Shown here: piece by piece, positions 5,448 to 7,324 of the stretch
Layout: the number at the start of each line of letters is the position of its first letter
How positions within the stretch are numbered: the stretch's first letter is position 1
Origin: an uncultured Demequina sp.
Lineage (GTDB): Bacteria; Actinomycetota; Actinomycetes; Actinomycetales; Demequinaceae
DNA length: 7,324 bases
Assembly (NCBI GenBank): GCA_937925595.1
Contig: CALALQ010000274.1
Location: 1-7,324, forward strand
Direction of reading: 5' to 3'
The notes under the pieces: model-generated
The model's database searches: none
What the model saw: the letters and a program-made list of their open reading frames with translations, nothing else
What the model was told of the DNA's origin: nothing
Position numbers and translations under genes: made by a program

Positions 5448-6077
5448 CTATATCGCGCCGTAGTATTTCAATCGAACGTCTCGAGCCGCTATCATGTGTT
5501 CCTCGGCCAGTCGCCGCGCTTGTTCGACATCGTGGGCCCTGATTGCTGCGATCATCTCGTCGTGTTCGGCGAGTGCAGATGCCCAGCGTTCCTCGCTGGA
5601 GAGGGTGGTTCGGCTGGCGAGGACGAGATGCGAGTTGATCCGCGTGAGCAGGTCCACGAGGGTGGGGCTGTGGCTCGCCTCCCACAGTGCCTCGTGGAAG
5701 CTGCGGTTGAGGAGGGCCCGGGTGCTCGCATTCTGTGAAGCGCTGCTTCGCATCGCATCGCGTGCGCTCGTTAGTCGAACGAGATCGAGGTCGTTCGCGT
5801 TGAGCGCGGCTTTGGCTGCCGCAGACCCCTCAAGCGTGGTCCGCACCTCATAGATGTCGAGAATCTCGGCTGGCGAGACGTCGCGGACGGTGACGCTTCG
5901 CCCTCGGCGCTCGACCAGCCGCTCGGCCTCCAGTCGTTGCAACGCTTCGCGGATGGGAGTTCGAGAGGTGCCGTAGCGCCCAGCGAGCGCGACCTCGCTC
6001 AGCGGCTCTCCCGGCGCGAACTCTCCGTTCATGACCTCATTGCGAAGCAAGGTGTACGGGTCTGTGATCGTGGCCAT
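5448..6077 (-). CDS. GntR-family regulator with FCD ligand-binding domain
   Basis: A 209-residue protein, normal for the FadR/FCD subfamily. The N-terminal winged helix (about 6-66) shows LRNEVMNGEFAPGEPLSE, then RYGTSRTPIREALQRLEAERLVERR, the classic GntR signature. The C-terminal FCD domain (about 75-200) starts at EILDIYEVRTTLEG and carries the likely metal/ligand set: N124 in place of the usual Asp, H128 (NRSFHEAL), H172 (EHDEMI) and H194 (EEHM). Such proteins bind organic acids, often through a metal ion, and usually repress the neighbouring catabolic genes. The start is the ATG at 6075-6077, which has AAGGGA six bases upstream; an ATG nine codons earlier has no usable site. It follows the dehydrogenase gene by 29 bp on the same strand, so it probably regulates that operon from its last position. 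Effector unknown. Confidence 0.92.
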   Translation of the reverse strand: MATITDPYTLLRNEVMNGEFAPGEPLSEVALAGRYGTSRTPIREALQRLEAERLVERRGRSVTVRDVSPAEILDIYEVRTTLEGSAAAKAALNANDLDLVRLTSARDAMRSSASQNASTRALLNRSFHEALWEASHSPTLVDLLTRINSHLVLASRTTLSSEERWASALAEHDEMIAAIRAHDVEQARRLAEEHMIAARDVRLKYYGAI

Positions 6078-6083
6078 ACAAAG

Positions 6084-6089
6084 TCCCTT
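6084..6089 (-). promoter_or_regulatory. Ribosome binding site fixing the GntR start
   Basis: On the minus strand AAGGGA lies six bases before the ATG at 6075-6077. The alternative ATG at 6102-6104 has only AGGA directly abutting it, too close to serve, so the shorter start is preferred. Confidence 0.65.
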
Positions 6090-6106
6090 CGAACTCGACG
6101 TCATTC

Positions 6107-7324
6107 CTACGCGACCGCGCCGGCGCGCCGCCCGAACACGATCCCGGCCGCGAGTCCGGACCCGCCGGGGTAGTTCCCGCTGAACAGGCCGCCGCGAGCT
6201 TCGCCGCAGACGAAGAGTCCTGGAAGTACACCACCATCATGGCGGATGACACGTCCCTCTGCGTCGCCGGTCAGGCCGCCGAAGGTGAAGGTGATGCCGC
6301 ACGTCACCGGATAGGCGAAGAATGGTGCGCTCTCCAACGGCGAAGCCCAGTTCGACTTGCGTGGCGAGGTCTCCGCGGACCTGCCGTCGAGCACGGTCGG
6401 ATCAAAGGGTATCGAACGATCGATTGAATTGTTGTACTCGTCGATCGTCGCTTGGACGACGACGGGATCGAGCCCGGCCTTCTGCGCAAGTTCGTGCACG
6501 GTACCGGCTTCGATGACCGAGATGCCCGGCATGTCGTATTCCTCTGCGCGAAGAAGGGGGCGAAGCGTGGCGTCGTAGATCTGCCAGGCGATGCCGCCGG
6601 GGCGGGCGAGGATCTCGCGTCCGTACTTCGCGTACGTGAAGTTCCGGAAATCGGCACCCTCGTCGAGGAAGCGGCGGCCGGACTGGTCAATGATGATGCC
6701 GAGCGGGTAGCTCTGGCGAGTGAGGCGGTTGGTGAGCTCTCGATTACTCTCGTTCTCCGCGAAATATGCGTCCCATTGCACGCTGTGGCAGGTCGACCAG
6801 TCGCCGCCGGGGGCAGCGCCGATCCTCAGCGCGGCCTCAATGGGATACCCCATGTTGTAGGCGGTGCCACGAACTTTCGCTTTGCTCCAGCCCTCGCCGA
6901 GATGTTTCTCGCGCATCTCCGCGTTCGACTCGAAGCCACCGGACGCGATGATCACGGACTCCGCGCCGATCTCGGAGCGCTCGCCGCCGTGCTCGGCGAC
7001 AACGCCGTGAACGCGCTCGCCGTCGAAAAGGAAGGCGGACACCTGGTGCTCGTAGCGGATTTCGACGCCAAGGCGGGCGGCGATCATCTTGTGATCCGCG
7101 ATCATCCCTTCGCCTCCTCCGACGTTGCCGACGTGCAGTCCGCCCCAGAAAAGGAAGGAGCCGTCGGGCCGCTCGTAGGCCTGGCGCTCGTACATGAGTC
7201 GATAGGCCATGCCGAGCGAGGAGAGCCAGCGGACGCCATCGGCGCTCTCGGTGACCAGCAGACCGGTCATCTCCGCATCGTTGCGGCCTTCCGTGACACG
7301 CTCCATGTCGGCCGTGAACTCCGC
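6107..7324 (-). CDS. FAD-dependent dehydrogenase, tricarballylate dehydrogenase (TcuA)/fumarate reductase flavoprotein type, 5' partial
   Basis: The frame is open to the right edge, so the N-terminal GxGxxG FAD-binding motif and true start are outside; 405 residues are visible. Counting from the internal Met at 7304-7306, seen are GGLHVGNVGGGEGMIADH (about 55-72), the FAD-binding strand VIIASGGFESNAEMREKHLG (118-137), DQSGRRFLDEGADF (207-220) and FFAYPVTCGITFTFGGL (329-345). The closing signature is LFVCGEARGGLFSGNYPGGSG (364-384), and the NYPGGSGL form is close to tricarballylate dehydrogenase and related fumarate-reductase-like proteins. The enzyme would oxidise a carboxylic acid (tricarballylate, succinate-like or a related compound) and pass electrons from FAD to a partner. 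The substrate is inferred from family resemblance; ketosteroid-dehydrogenase-like members share much of this fold. The GntR gene follows 29 bp downstream. Confidence 0.85.
   Translation of the reverse strand, partial: AEFTADMERVTEGRNDAEMTGLLVTESADGVRWLSSLGMAYRLMYERQAYERPDGSFLFWGGLHVGNVGGGEGMIADHKMIAARLGVEIRYEHQVSAFLFDGERVHGVVAEHGGERSEIGAESVIIASGGFESNAEMREKHLGEGWSKAKVRGTAYNMGYPIEAALRIGAAPGGDWSTCHSVQWDAYFAENESNRELTNRLTRQSYPLGIIIDQSGRRFLDEGADFRNFTYAKYGREILARPGGIAWQIYDATLRPLLRAEEYDMPGISVIEAGTVHELAQKAGLDPVVVQATIDEYNNSIDRSIPFDPTVLDGRSAETSPRKSNWASPLESAPFFAYPVTCGITFTFGGLTGDAEGRVIRHDGGVLPGLFVCGEARGGLFSGNYPGGSGLAAGIVFGRRAGAVA

Noticed and set aside
6078..6104. GntR start at the ATG 6102-6104
   Set aside because: No usable ribosome binding site; the ATG at 6075-6077 has AAGGGA at six bases.

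Overview
The window is high-GC DNA with frequent GTG starts, strong GGAGG ribosome binding sites, a lipobox lipoprotein and regulator families typical of actinobacteria. It most likely comes from a high-GC Gram-positive chromosome, perhaps Microbacteriaceae; the genus cannot be read from the sequence. No tRNA, rRNA, CRISPR array or insertion sequence was seen.

Left part (1-2842): the C-terminal catalytic half of a tyrosine recombinase enters from the left edge on the + strand and ends at 610, with a short hairpin right after its stop. It converges on a minus-strand lipoprotein whose C-terminus is a LysM (peptidoglycan-binding) domain. A divergent + strand pair follows: a small three-helix membrane protein, whose ribosome binding site places the start at 1881, and a stand-alone PD-(D/E)XK-type nuclease-like protein. 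The recombinase beside small genes of unknown role is compatible with the edge of an integrated element, but no attachment site was found.

Middle part (2873-4613, minus strand): a compact three-gene operon reads leftward. It holds a PadR-family repressor, a four-helix membrane protein with a soluble N-terminal segment, and a membrane-anchored extracytoplasmic protein. The genes overlap (ATGA at 4232-4235; 8 bp at 3516-3523), so they are probably translationally coupled. The promoter has a TATAGT -10 seven bases from the PadR ATG, which predicts a leaderless mRNA, and an inverted repeat GTTAC-N9-GTAAC covers that -10. This looks like an autoregulated switch controlling an envelope protein pair.

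Right part (4845-7324, minus strand): a FAD-dependent dehydrogenase of the tricarballylate dehydrogenase/fumarate reductase flavoprotein type (5' end outside the window) is followed 29 bp later by a GntR/FCD regulator, together looking like the end of a carboxylate catabolic operon. Beyond the regulator lies a LuxR-type HTH segment resembling the C-terminal tail of a large MalT/LAL-type activator. It has no convincing start and carries an in-frame 36-bp tandem duplication, so it is probably a 5'-truncated remnant.

No system that is clearly new in kind is proven here. The best leads are the PadR/membrane/secreted-protein cassette with its leaderless, operator-covered promoter, and the orphan nuclease-like protein next to a small membrane protein.
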